Source: Vespa crabro
Taxonomy: Eukaryota > Arthropoda > Insecta > Hymenoptera > Vespidae
Direction: 5' to 3'
Length of the DNA stretch: 64,000 nt
Assembly: GCF_910589235.1 (NCBI RefSeq)
Contig: NC_060966.1
Location: forward strand, 2,294,001 to 2,358,000
Shown here: piece after piece, positions 1 through 11,882 of the stretch
Layout of the letters: each line of letters opens with the position of its first letter
Position numbering within the stretch: the stretch's first letter is position 1
Program-made: the position numbers and the translations under genes
The notes under the pieces: model-generated
Databases searched by the model: none
Seen by the model: the letters and a program-made list of their open reading frames with translations, nothing else
Told to the model about the DNA's origin: nothing

Positions 1-1673
1 GCTGTATGACTTGGAAACATTACGACTAATCGACGGAATGTTATGCGAGTGTCTTTAGAACCCATGGTGCTAACAGATATGAAAATATTTCTACTGGTGG
101 AAGGAAAGTAATGTTGGTCACTTCTGCACCAAAGTGACTGTCGGGATTAGAATTATTTAGAGCAGTCATAGGAAAGTTATGCGAGTACTTATCGAAACAA
201 TGCGGCCGATGTACCCGGAAATATTCCGGCTGGCCGTTGGAAAATTATTTTGTACACGGAAGTATTCCAGCTAGTAGCAAGAAATTTATGCGAGTGCCTC
301 TCGAGCCAATACGGCTATCTGACGAGGAAATATTCCAAATAGTAGAGGGAAAGTAATGCGAGGGCCTTTCAAAACAACGCCACTGGCTGACTTGAAACAT
401 TTCCATCTAGTCGGGAAAAGTAATGCGAGTGTTTATTGAATCAATGCGACGCTCAGACATGGAAATATTCCGACTAGTCGAAGGAGAGTTTAGCGAGTGT
501 CTCTCGGAACGAATCGTGTTTCGTTCTACGAACTATTCCGCCTATTCGAAGGAATATTATGCGAGTGCCTCTCGAACCAATGCGCCTGTCGGAATAGAAA
601 TATACCAACTGGGCCTGGAAAGATTTGCAAGTGCCTCTTGGTCCAATGCGAATGGCGGACATGGAAATATCTCGCCTAGTTGAGGGATAGATATGCGAGT
701 GACTTGTGAACCAATGCGACTATCGGATTTAGAATTATTACGACAAGTAGAGGGAAAGTCATGCGAGGGCCTCTCAAACAAACGCGGCTGCCGGAGTTGG
801 AAAATTCTGACTAGTCGAGGGAAATTTTTTCGAGTGACTTGTAAACCAATGCTACTATCGGAATTCGAAATTTTCGATTAATTGACGGAGGGTTATGTGA
901 GTGCATTTCAAACCAATTCGACTGTCGGACTTGGTAATATCCCGACAAGTAAGGAGAGCTAAGCCAGTGATTTGAGAATCAATGCTACTACCGTGATTGG
1001 AAATATTCCGACTAATCGAGGAAAAGTTATGTGAGTGCCTCTCGAAACATAGCGACTGTCGGACTTGAAAATATTCCGTCTAGTCGTGTAATAGTAACGT
1101 TTTTGTCTCTCGAGCCTTTGCGGATGTCGAACTTAGATATATCACAACTAGACGAGGGAACGTTATGCGAGGATCTAGTGAGGCATTGTGTCTGTCTGAC
1201 TTTGAAATATCCCGACTAATGGAGGGAGCGTTATACCAGAGCCTTGGGAACCAATGCGGCTGCCGGACATGGAAATATTCCAAATGGTCGAGGGAAAGAA
1301 ATGTGAGTGGTTTTAGATCTAATATCACGGTAGAAATTGGAAATATTTCCACTATTCGGGGAAAGTTATTCCAGTGCCTTTCGAGCAAATGCAGCAATCG
1401 GAACTGGGAATATTCCGACTTGACGAGGGAAATTTCTGCAAGTTGTTCTGGAATCATTAAGAAGGTCGGTTTTTGAAATATCCCGATTGGCCGTGGAAAA
1501 GTTATGCGAGTAGATTTTGATGCAATGCGACTGTCGGGCTTTGAAATATTACGACAAGTAATAGGGAATATTATGCAAGTGCCTCTCAAACCAATGCTTC
1601 TGTTGGACTTAAAAATATTCCAACGTGTCAAGGGAAAGATATGCTAGTGTTCCTCGAACCAATGCGAATGCCA

Positions 1674-2605
1674 GACTAGGAAATATTCAGTCAAGTCGGG
1701 GGAACTTTATTCGAGGACCACTAAAACCAGAGCGAATGTCACACTTGGAATCATTCACTGTAAAAGAGGAAACGTTATTCGAGTGCTATATTAACGAAAG
1801 CGATTTTCAGTCTTGGCAATAACCAGTGGTCGAGGGAAAGTTATGAGAGTGAATCTTGAACCAATGCAGATGTTGGACTTGGCGAGGGAAATTTCAACTA
1901 GGCGAGGGAAAGCAATGCGAGTAACTTGTGAACCAATGGGTCGGCGGGGCTTGGAAAAATCCCGATTAGTGAAGGGAAATTATGCGACTTGTACTCAAAC
2001 CAATGCGACAGTCTGACATAGAAATATGCAAACTACTCCAAGGAGAGTTATGTGAGTTTCTTATGAACCAGTGCGACTGTCGGGCTTAGAAATATTATGA
2101 TTATTAGAGGCAAAGTTATTTGTGTGCTTCTCGATCCATTTCGGCTGAAGGACTTAGATATATTCTAACTAGTTGAGGGAATCTTATACATGGAATTATA
2201 GAACTATTGCGACGGTTCTACATGTAAATATTTCTACTAATCACGGAAAGTTATGCACTTGCTTCTTGGTCAAATACGGCTGTCGTGCTTGATAATATTC
2301 CGACATTCCAAGGGAATCTATTCCGATTGCCATTCGAACCAAAGCGACTGGCGTACTCGGAAACAATCCGATTAATCAAGGCAAAGTTATGAAAGTGACT
2401 TGTAATCCAAAACGACTGTTGGACTCAGAAATTTTACTGCTGGTCGAGGAAAAATTATGAGAGTGATTCTCGAAACAATGCAGATGTTGGACTTGGAAAT
2501 ATTACTACTAGTCGAGAGGAACTTATGCGAGTGATTTTAGAGCTAATGCAACGGTCAGACTTGGAAATATTCCGAATAAATCGCTGGAAAGATATGCAAG
2601 TGGCT
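1674..2605 (+). repeat. Duplicated satellite segment a, copy 1
   Basis: This stretch matches 28730-29715 unit by unit through private variants: the GGAATCATTCAC unit at about 1747, the TATATTAAC variant at about 1787, the block reading GAACTATTGCGACGG at about 2205, and the GTCGTGCTTGATAATATT variant at about 2283. Copy 1 is about 50 bp shorter because of small deletions near 1815 and 1885. Shared private variants in the same order show a segmental copy, not just membership of the same satellite. Confidence 0.8.
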
Positions 2606-3390
2606 GTCAAAGCAATGCATTAGTCGGACCAGGAAAAATGCGGACTAGACGAGGGAAAGGTATACGAGTGCCTGTCGAATAAATCCAGCTGTATATCATG
2701 AAAACATAGCGATTAGTAGAAGGAAAGGCACGCTAGTACCTCTAGAAACAATGCAGCTGTCTTACTTGGATCTATTAAGACTAGTCGAGAGTAAGATTTG
2801 AGAGTGATTCTAGCACAAATATGACGGTCGGACATGGAAATATCCCGACTAGTCGAGGGAAATTAATGCGTGTGCCTCCAGGACCAATACGACTGTTGGA
2901 ATTTAAATAATTCGACTAATCTAGGTAAATATATGCAAGTGATACTCGAAATAATTCGGCTGTCGAACTTGGAATTATGCCGACAAGACGATGGAATGTT
3001 ATGCAAGTGACATAGGAAACACTGCGCATATATAAAGTAATGCGAGTGAATATGAAAGCAATACCACTATCGGACTTGGAAATTATCAGACTAGTCGAGT
3101 GGAATTTATGCGGTCGCTGTCGAATCAAAGCGGCTGTCAATCTTAGAATTTTTCCGACTAGACGGGAGAAAATTATTCGAATGCCACATGGACAATTACG
3201 ACTGCGGTATTTGGGAATAACCCGCCTTATCGAAAGATAGTTATGCGAGTTCCTCTCGATACAATGCGGCTGTCACAATTGGAAGTATTCAATCTGGTCG
3301 ATAGAAAGTTATGTGACTGGTTAACAAAACAATACGAATGTCTGAGATAGAAATATTCTGACTAGCCAACGGATAGTTATGAGAGTATCA

Positions 3391-3432
3391 TTCAAACTAA
3401 AGCCAATCAAACTAAAACCACTCAAACTAAAA
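3391..3432 (+). repeat. Short CAAACTAAA micro-repeat inside satellite
   Basis: Three near-identical 13-15 bp motifs of the type CAAACTAAAGCCA follow one another within a satellite unit. The same cluster appears at about 3955-4000 and 49890-49935. The 3240-3480 and 3800-4040 stretches align at a constant offset of 567 bp (about eight 68-bp units plus this extra sequence), so the micro-repeat has been carried along by local duplication. Confidence 0.75.
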
Positions 3433-3639
3433 GGACCTGGAAAGATACCTACAATTCGAGGGAGAGTTAGGCGAGTGACTTGTGTACCAATACAACCGCC
3501 AATATGGGAAACATCCCGACATGTAAAGAGAGAGATATGCGAGTGATTTGTGAACCAAAGCGGCTGTTGGACAGGGAAACATTCCGACTAGACGAAGAAA
3601 AGTTACGCCATTGTCGCTCAGACCAATATGACTGTCAGA

Positions 3640-5095
3640 ATAAATAGTATTCCTCCTAGTAGAAGGAAAGTTATGTGAGTGTCTTTCGAACCGATGCGGT
3701 TGCCGGATTCTGAAATATTCGTACTGTTCCGGGGAAGATTTTTCAAGTGCATCTCGGAATAATGCGACTGTAGAGCTTGGAAGTATCCTGCCTAATCGGA
3801 AGGTAATTATGCAAATGTCTCTCGAAACAATGCGGCTGTCGGAATTGGAAGTATTCCAACTGTTCGACAGAAAAATTATGTGAATGGTTAACGGAAAAAT
3901 ACGATTGTCAGAAAGAGAAATATTTGATCTAGTCAAGGGAACCTTATGAGAGTGCCAATCAAACTAAAGCCAATCAAACGAAAGGCATTCAAACTAAGAG
4001 GACTTGGAAAGATACCTTCAATTCTGGGGAGCGTTATGCGAATGATTTGTGAACCAATGCGCCTGTCGGATATACTAATAGTTCTACAAGTCGAGGAAAT
4101 GTTATGCTAGTATCTATGAAACAATTACGATTTTTCTATATGGGCATAATCCGACTAGTCGAGGGTTAGTTATGCGAGTTACTTATCAACAGATGTGACT
4201 GTCTTTCTTGAAAATATCCTGACTTGTCAATATAGAGTAATTCAAATATCTTGGGAACCAATCCGACTGTTCGACATAAAATTATTCCGACCAGTCCAGG
4301 AAAGGTTATGCAAATTACATTCAAAACAAAACGTCTGTCTTTTTTGGAAATATTCCGACTAGTCGAGTGAAATTAATGCGTGTGACTCTGGACCCTATAC
4401 GACAGACGGCCTTGGAAATATTCTAACTTGTCGATAGAAAGTTTTTCGACTGCATATCATAACGATACGTTTGTCGGACTGAGAAATGTTCTAACTAGTC
4501 GAGGAGAACTTATGAGAGTGCCACTCAAACTAAAACGATTGTCGGACCAGGGAATATACCTACAATTCGAAAGAGAATTATGCGAATGACTTGTGAACCA
4601 ATGAGACAGTCAGACTTGAAAATATTCCGACTAGTCGAGTGAAAGATATGCGAGTGCGTCTCGATCAAATACGACTGTCGGACTTAGATAAGCTATAACT
4701 TGTCAAGGGAAAGTTATGCGATTAAACCCTTGCCATCGGCTGCTTTCGAATTTGTGAGTACCTGTAATTCGGTACAAATCTATCGTTTCGCAATTACTTT
4801 TCCATATAGAATATAAAGTAAATATACAGAATTTTTGATACTGATTTGTTGTATGTAATACTACTAATTTGACGTAAGGATACAAATTATATAAATTTTA
4901 TATATCCACGCAACGCGGACACCAACTTCTACGACGATTTAGATATCTCCCCGCTACGGGGACACAGATTTCGACGACGATTTAAATATGTCCCCGTTAC
5001 GAGGACACCAACAGCAATGGGTTAACTTATCAACCAGTGCGACAGTCTTACATGGAAATATCCCGAATTGTCGTGGAATTTATGCGAATATTTCC
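3640..5095 (+). repeat. Duplicated segment b, copy 1 (carries insert 1)
   Basis: This segment matches 49580-51505 through many private variants, such as the GTGAATGGTTAACGGA unit, the CAAACTAAA micro-repeat and the CTTGGGAACCAAT unit at 4250 (matching 50177). It also matches through the whole non-satellite insert. The offset between copies is 45927 at 4250 but 46399 at 4718. Copy 2 therefore carries about 472 bp more between these points, close to seven 68-bp units. This is the pattern expected from unequal exchange after duplication. Confidence 0.85.
4722..5020. repeat. Non-satellite insert 1 with hairpin-cored 42-bp repeats
   Basis: About 300 bp unlike the satellite, interrupting a unit right after TTATGCGA and resuming at GTTAACTTATCAACC. 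The left part is AT-rich and unrecognised. The right part has three diverged direct repeats with starts at about 4902, 4943 and 4986 (spacing 41-43 bp). Each has an inverted core of the type TCCCCGCTACGGGGA followed by CACAGATTTCGACGACGATTT. No ORF, poly(A) tail or obvious terminal inverted repeat is visible. It could be a fragment of a transposon or a different satellite. The second copy is at 51121-51431. Confidence 0.75.
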
Positions 5096-5394
5096 CGGAC
5101 CAATTCTGCTATCTACCATGGAAACATTCCAACTAGTCGAGGGAAAATTATGCGGGTGCCTCTCGAACAAATTCGGCTGTTGGACTATGAAATATGATGA
5201 ATAGTCGTGTCAATGTCATGCAAGGGCCTCTCGAACTAATGCAGCCATCGGATTTGGAAATATTTCGGCGATTAGAGGGAAAGTTATGCGAGAGTCTTTC
5301 GAAGCTTTAATACTGTCAGACCTGGAAATATTTCGACTAGTCAAGGGGAAGTTATGCAAGTGACAATCGTATCAATACGACTGTCGTACTTATA

Positions 5395-5410
5395 TTTTGA
5401 CTAGTCAAAA
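5395..5410. repeat. 16-bp perfect palindrome
   Basis: TTTTGACTAGTCAAAA is a perfect palindrome. It extends the CGACTAGTCG-type dyad that each satellite unit carries. A nearby second GACTAGTCAAAA at about 5427-5438, with the duplicated TATTCTGAC, points to a small local duplication here. It is probably a chance extension of the unit's dyad. Confidence 0.8.
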
Positions 5411-7859
5411 TATTCTGACATATTCTGACTAGTCAAAAGAAAGTTAGGCGAGAAACTTACCACCTTATGTGACTGAATGACTTAAATATATTCCGATTAG
5501 TCAAGGGTATGTTATGCGGATCTCTCTAGAAGCAATTAGACAGTTAGTCTTAGAAATATTCCATCCAATCCGAAGGGAGATATGGAAATGCCCCTCAAAC
5601 CAAAGCGACATTCGCACGTAGAAATATTTCTACTGATCGATGCATAACCAAGCGTAACCTAGTTATGCTAGGGCCTCTTGTGCCAATGCGAATGCCAGAC
5701 CTGGAAGTATTCCGCGTAGTCGAGGGAAAGTTCTGCGAGTGTTGCTTGAATCAATGCAACAGTCGCAATTGGATATATTCCTACTAGTCAAGGGAAGGTT
5801 TGCGAGTCCCTCTCGGAGCAATATGACTGCTGTTCTTGAAAATAACTCGCTAGTCATGGGAAAGTTATGGGATTGATTTTCGAGCCAAGGAGACACGCTC
5901 CTAGAAATTCTCCGACAACTCGAGCGAAAGATAGGCGTGTGTCTCTCGAAGCAATGCGACTGTCGCATTTAGAAATATTCCGACTACACAAGGGAAAGTG
6001 ATGCGAGTACCTCCCTAAACTATGCGACTTTCAGTATTTGAGATATTCTGATTAGTTGAGAGAATGTTATGCGAGTGTCTCTCGAACAAATGTGACATTC
6101 GGACTTCGAAGAATTCCAACTAATCGAGCGAAAGTTCGGCGAATGTTTTTCGTACGAATGCGACTTTCGGACTTGGAAGTAAACCGACTAGATGAGGAAA
6201 ATATATGCGAGTGACTTATGAACTATTGAGTCGTTCGGAAATGTAATCTTCCGACTAGGAGAGGAGAAGTTACGCTAGCACCTCTCAAACCAAAGCGACT
6301 GTCGGTCTTGGAAATATTCCAACGATTAGAGCGAAAGTTAGGTGAATGTGTCTCGACCCACCTAACTTCACCTAAATTCGACTGTCGCATTTGATAATAA
6401 TCCGAATAGACAAAAATACTTTTACGAGTGCATCTCGAAAAAATGCGACACTCGGGTTAAGAAATATTTTGTCTATACGAGGGAAACTTATGCGTCTGAA
6501 GTTTGGCCCAATTCGACTATTGACGAGGTAATATTTTGACTAGACAAGGAAAAGTTACGCGAGTGCATCTCGAACTATTGCGACTTACGTACTTGGAAAT
6601 ATTACGACTAGTCGATGGAAATTTATGTGAGAGCCACTCGAACCAAGGATACTGTCTAACCTAAAAATGTTCCGACTAGTTGACGGAATGCTGTGAGTGT
6701 GCCACTTGACAAATGTGTCCGTCGTAACTAGAAATATTCCGAATAGTCGACGTTAAGTTGTCCTAGTGCCTCTCGATTCAATTCGACTATCGGTCTTAGT
6801 CATATTCCGAATTGTCGAGCGGATTTTAAGCCAGTGTCATTAACCAAGGCGACTTTCAGGCTTGGACGAATTCCACTGAAAGAAAAAGTATGCGAGTGAC
6901 TTGTGAACCAATGAGACTTTCGGACGACGAATTATTCCGACTATTCGAGAGATAATTATACGAGTGCCGTTCAACACAATGCGACTGTCGGTCTTGGAAT
7001 TATTCCTTCTAATCGAGCGAATGTTCGGCGAGAGCCACTCAAACCGATGTGACAGTCCGACCTAGAAACATTCCCATTAATCGAGGGAATGGTATGTGAG
7101 TTCCTCTCGCTCCAATGCGACTGTCGAACCTGGAAAGGTTCCGTCTAGTCGAGGAATAGATATGCAAGGGCCTCTCGATCAAATGCTCCGGTAGCACTTC
7201 GAAATATTCCGGCTAGTCGGGGAAAAATTATGAGAGAAACTTATTAGCCAATTCGAATGTCGGATTTGGCAACATTCAGATTATTCGTCGGACTTTCTGC
7301 AAGTTCCATCAAACAAACACAGCTGCCGGAATTAGAAATACTCCAACTAGTCAAGCGAAAAATATGCGATTTCCTCTGGAACCTATGCGGCTGACGGGCT
7401 TGAATATATTCCGACTAGTCGTGAGAATGTTATGCGAGTGCTTCAAGTAACAATGCGACAGTCGGAACTAGAAACATTCCCTCTGGTAGTGGGAACGTTA
7501 TGTGACTGCCTCTGGAACCAAAGAAAATGTAGTGCTCGAAATTATTCCAAATAGTCGGGGGAAAGATATGTGAGTGTCTCTCTAACCAATACGGCTGTGG
7601 GATTTGAAAATATTCCGACTAGTCGAGGGTATGTTATTCGAGTGCCACCTGGACCAATACTACTGTCACAGTTGGAAATGATCCGATTTGTCTACAGAAA
7701 TTTATGCGAGTTCCATTCGAACCAAAGCGACAATCCGGCTAGGAACTGTTCCGACTAGAAGATTGAGATTAATGCGTGTGAATATTGAATTAATGCTACT
7801 GACGGACTTGGAAATATCCTGACTAGTCCAGGACATGCTATGCTTCTGCCTCTACCAAT

Positions 7860-8640
7860 ACGTCTGTCGCATTGAGAAAACTTTTGGCTATTCGAGGGAC
7901 ACTTATGACAGTGCCACTCAAACTAAGGCCACTGTAGGATTTTTAAGGATTTCTACTATTTGAGGTAGAGTTATGCGAAAGAATTGTGAACCAATGCCTC
8001 TGTCAGACTTTGTAATATTTCGAGTAGTCGAGGAAATTTTATGCAAGTACCTCTCGAACCACTTCAGCTTTCGGTCTCGGAAATATTCCGACTGCTTGAG
8101 GGAAAATTATGCGAATGCCACTCGGTCTAATACGACTGCCGATCTTAGAATTATTCCGACTAGTCGATGGAGAGTTATGCGAGTGAAGTGATCTCCAACG
8201 AACCTGTCGGATTTGGAAATATTCCGATTAATCAACGGAATGTTATGCGAGTGCCTCTCGAACGAATATGGCTGTCGGTCTTGGAAATATTCCGCCTAAT
8301 CATGCGAAAGTTATGCGAGTGTCATGTGAACCAAACCGACCGTCGGGCTTGGAAATATTCTGAATAGTCGGGGGAAGAAATGAATGTGCTTCTCGTACCA
8401 ATACTATATTAGGACTTGCAAATTTTCCGAATATTCTAGCGAAAGTTATGCGAACGCCTATCGAATCAATGCGGCAGTCAGACTTGGAAATATTACGACT
8501 AATCGGGTGAAATTATGCCAGTGCTACTCGAAATAAAGGGACTGTCGGAGTTAGTAATATTCAGAAAAATCGAGGGAAAGTTATCTGAGTTTCTCTCGAA
8601 CAAATGCGCCTGCCAGAATTCGAAATATTGCAAGAGGTCC
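7860..8640 (+). repeat. Probable duplicated satellite segment c, copy 1
   Basis: Parts of this stretch match 44760-45490. The unit with TTATGACAGTGCCACTCAAA occurs in both. Near the end, CCTATCGAATCAATGCGGCA is followed by CGACTAATCGGGTGAAA and then AGTAATATTCAGAA in both. The middle third is less convincing, so the alignment may be patchy or include unit gains and losses. Confidence 0.55.
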
Positions 8641-11194
8641 GGGGAAAATTTTGGGAGTGTCTCTCGGACCAATTCGACTACCGGACTTGGAAATATTCCG
8701 CGTAGACGGGTGAAAGTTATGCGAGTGCCTTTGGAACCAAAGCGTCAGTGGGACTTGGAAGAATTTTTTTTAGTCAAGTGAAAAATATCAGAGTGACTTG
8801 TGAGATATTGCAAAAGACAGACTTGGTAATATTAGAACTAGTCGAGGGAAAGTTATGCGATTCACTACAGAACCAATGCGGCTGTCAGATTTGGCAATAT
8901 TCCAACTAGTCGATGGAAAGTTATATGGGTATCTATAGAACAAATGCCGCAGTCGGCCTTTAAATATTCCAACTAGTAAGGCGAAACTTATGGGAGCACC
9001 TCTCGAACCAAAGAGAATGTCGTTCCTAGAACTAATCCGCCTAGCCGGGGGAGTTATGCGAGTCATTCCTGTACTAAAGCGACTGTCGAAACAGAAAATA
9101 TTACGAGTACCCGAGGGAGTGTCATGCGGAGCTTTTCTAACAAATGCGGCTGTCGGACTAGAAAATTATTCCGATTAGTCGAGGTAGTGATTTGAGGGTT
9201 TCTATCGTAGTAAATCAACCGTAGAACATGGACATATACTGGATATTCGAAGTAAAAAGTTGTCTGATTTGGAAATATCCCTTTCAGTCAAGAGAGAATA
9301 ATGCGAGAGTCTTGTGAATTTATGCTACTGTCGGGCTTGGAAATATGTAGACTAGTCGAGGGAATGCTATGCGATTGGCTCTAGAACAAATACGGATGCC
9401 GTAGTAGGAAATATTCCGCCTAGTCGTGGGAAATTTATGTGAGTGACTCTCGAACTACAGCTGATGTCGGACGTAGATATATACCAACTAGTCGAGGGAA
9501 ATTTTTGCTAGTAACCTGCTAAGAATTGCATTTGTCAGACATTGGGATATCCGGACTAGTCGTGGGAGCGTAATGCGAGTGCCTTGGGTAACCCAATGCG
9601 ACTGTAGGACATGGAAATATTCCGTCTGGTTGAGGGAAAGTAATGTGATTCGTATTAGAACAAATCCAACGGTCCGACTAGAAAATATTTCCACTAGTCG
9701 GGGAAAGTTATGCAAACGATTACCGAACCAATGCAGCTGTCGGACTTGGAAGTATTCCGATTAGTCGAAGTAAATTCATTCGAGTGATTCTAAAAATAAT
9801 GCCACGGTCGGACTTGGAAATATTCCCACAAGTCGGAGAAGTTATACATGTGTTTCTCGAACGAATGCGGCTGTCGGACTAAGAATTATTCCGACTAGTT
9901 TAGGGAACTTTGCGCGGGTGCCACACAAACATAAGGGAATGTCGTACTGGAAATAATTCCGACTAAACGAAGAAACGTTCTTCGAGAGACTTGTGAACCA
10001 AAGCGATTGTTGGTAGTGGGTATATTACCAGTAGTCAAGGGATTTTTATGCGAGTGCCTCTTGAACAAATGCGGATATCAGATTAGGAAATTTTCCGACT
10101 AGTAAAGAGAAAATTATGCGAGGGACTCTAGATCTAATGCGGCTGTCGGACATGAATATATCGCTATTAGTCGAGGGAGATTTATGCTAGTGATACTATA
10201 ACAAATGCGAAGGTTGGACTATGACATACTCCGACAAGTCGGGGGAACGATATGCCAGTGTCAATCGAAAAAAAGCGAATGTTGATCATGGAATCATTTC
10301 GACTAGACGAGGAAATTTTATTTGAATTACTTGTGAACTAAAGTGACTGTCGGAATTTGGAATATTTCCAGTGGTCGAGGGAATGATAGGCGAATGCCTC
10401 TTCAACCAATGTGGATGTCGGATTTGGAAATATTCCGACTAGTCGACATAAAGATACGAGAGTGCTTCTCGAACTAATACTGCTGTTGGACTTGGAAATA
10501 TTACGACTACTCGCTGGAAAGTTTTACAAGAGATTCTAGAACTATTGAGACTGTCAGAATTGCAAATATTTCCATTAGTCGAGGAAAGTTATGCGAGTGC
10601 CTTTCAAGCAAATGCGACTTTCAGTCTAGAAAATTTTCCGACTAGTCGAGGAAATTTTATTGGAGTGCAACTCGAATCAAAGCGAATGTCGGACTTGGAA
10701 CTATTCCGACTAGTCACAGGAAAGTTATGCGAGTAAGTCTAATTCCAATGCGACGGTCGCACTTGGAAATATTCTGACTAGTTGGAGGAACGTTATGCGA
10801 GTGATTCTATAACAAATGCGACCGTCTGACTGAGTAGTACTCCACCTAAATGAGAGAAAATTATGGAAGTGTCTTGTGAACCATCGCGGCTGTGGGATTT
10901 GGAAATATTCCGACTGATCGAGGATAACTTATACTACTTAATCTAGAACTAAAGCGATGTTCGGAGTTGTAAATGTTTTCATTAAGCGGAAAATTTTATG
11001 CGAGTACCTTTCGAACAAATGCAGCTATCGGAATTGCACATATTCCGACTAATCGAGGTAAAGTTAAGCGAGTTATTTTGAACCAATTCGAATGTCGGTT
11101 TTGGAAATATCCCGATAAGACGTTGGAATTTTTTCCAATTGTTTGTCGAGACAATACTGCAGTCGGACACGGAAATATTAGTTAGTCCAACTAT

Positions 11195-11400
11195 TCCTAC
11201 TAGTAGAGGGAGAGTTATACGTGTGATTTTAATTCTAATGCGAAGGGCGTGCATGAAAATATTTCGAATTGTCGAGTGAAAGATATGCGGGTGTCGCTGG
11301 AATCAATACAAAGGTCGGACTTGGAAATATACCGACTAGTACAGAGAAGGTTATGCGAGAGCTTCTCGAACCAATGAGTCTGTCGGACTTGGATATATTC
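11195..11400 (+). repeat. Duplicated satellite segment d, copy 1
   Basis: Three consecutive units share private variants with 30845-31050: GTGATTTTAAT followed by CTAATGCGAAGG, a GTGCATG step, and CCGACTAGTACAGAGAAGG (CCGACTGGTACAGAGAAGG in the other copy). The order and spacing are the same, which supports a copied segment. Confidence 0.7.
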
Positions 11401-11458
11401 CGATTAGTCATGGGAAACTAATGCAAGTGATTCTCGGTCCAATGCGACTGTCGGACAA

Positions 11459-11470
11459 AAATATTCCGTC
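11459..11470 (+). repeat. Probable target-site duplication, left side of LINE copy A
   Basis: The satellite ends with AAATATTCCGTC directly before the poly(T) edge of the element. A similar AAACATATACCGTT stands at the other edge (17260-17273), and copy C has AAATATATACCGTCT at its equivalent edge. The same piece of the satellite unit is thus present on both sides, as target-primed insertion would leave it. The match is imperfect because the copies have diverged. Confidence 0.55.
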
Positions 11471-11882
11471 TTTTTTTTTGTTTCGTCAGGAAGAAAAACC
11501 TTCATAGGACTCTTGAGCCCTATACTCAGTGGAATGTCGGATTCATAACGCCTAAGAATACTCTCAGGATCGGATCATCTACCGACTTAAAAACCTTCCG
11601 ATTCTTATTAGTGACACGCTGTGTAGTGAGGGGGAGGACGGGATCGCGCATTAGCCTATCACAAATTCGCCCAATACCCTCCTCGGTGAGCCAGGCCGGT
11701 ATTAGCCTTGCTCTCATTCATTCCACTCCATTCATACCAATACGGCACACTTAACAGGGACCTACGAGCACCCGAAGAAGCTATTACTCCCTTACTATAT
11801 ACATATTGGCCTAAACCCACCCCGTAGTGCATTGACCAGGCCCTTTCACACCCGTATACACGCACTGTATGTTGCCACACAC
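11471..11882 (-). other. 3' UTR and A-rich tail of LINE copy A
   Basis: The sequence after the ORF2 stop at 11883-11885 has no coding potential that I recognise and ends in an A-rich tail (on the minus strand, CGAAAC followed by a run of A). The last part aligns with the end of copy B: the ATGAATCCGACATTCC region near 11533-11550 (as its complement) matches the end of the window at about 63950-63970. That agreement defines it as an element UTR rather than satellite. Confidence 0.75.

Larger units (their letters stand above)
1..4721 (+). repeat. 68-bp satellite array, block 1
   Basis: Continuous tandem copies of a unit of about 68 bp. Recurrent anchors in order are GGAAATATTCC, CGACTAGTCG, AGGGAAAGTTATGCGAGTG, CTCTCGAACCAATGCG and CTGTCGGACTT. 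A near-consensus unit can be read at about 36612-36679. Units here differ from the consensus at many positions, with small indels, so the array is old rather than recently homogenised. Every unit reads in the same direction. Short open frames in this block are by-products of the unit and lack any recognisable domain. The block holds two stretches that recur far downstream (1674-2605 and 3640-5095). Confidence 0.96.
5021..11470 (+). repeat. 68-bp satellite array, block 2
   Basis: Uninterrupted satellite of the same unit and orientation as block 1, up to the poly(T) edge of LINE copy A. I found no gene, no inversion and no foreign insert of more than about 100 bp. Local irregularities include the perfect palindrome near 5395 and a small duplication of TATTCTGAC next to it. 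The stretch 7860-8640 resembles 44760-45490, and 11195-11400 resembles 30845-31050. Confidence 0.95.
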
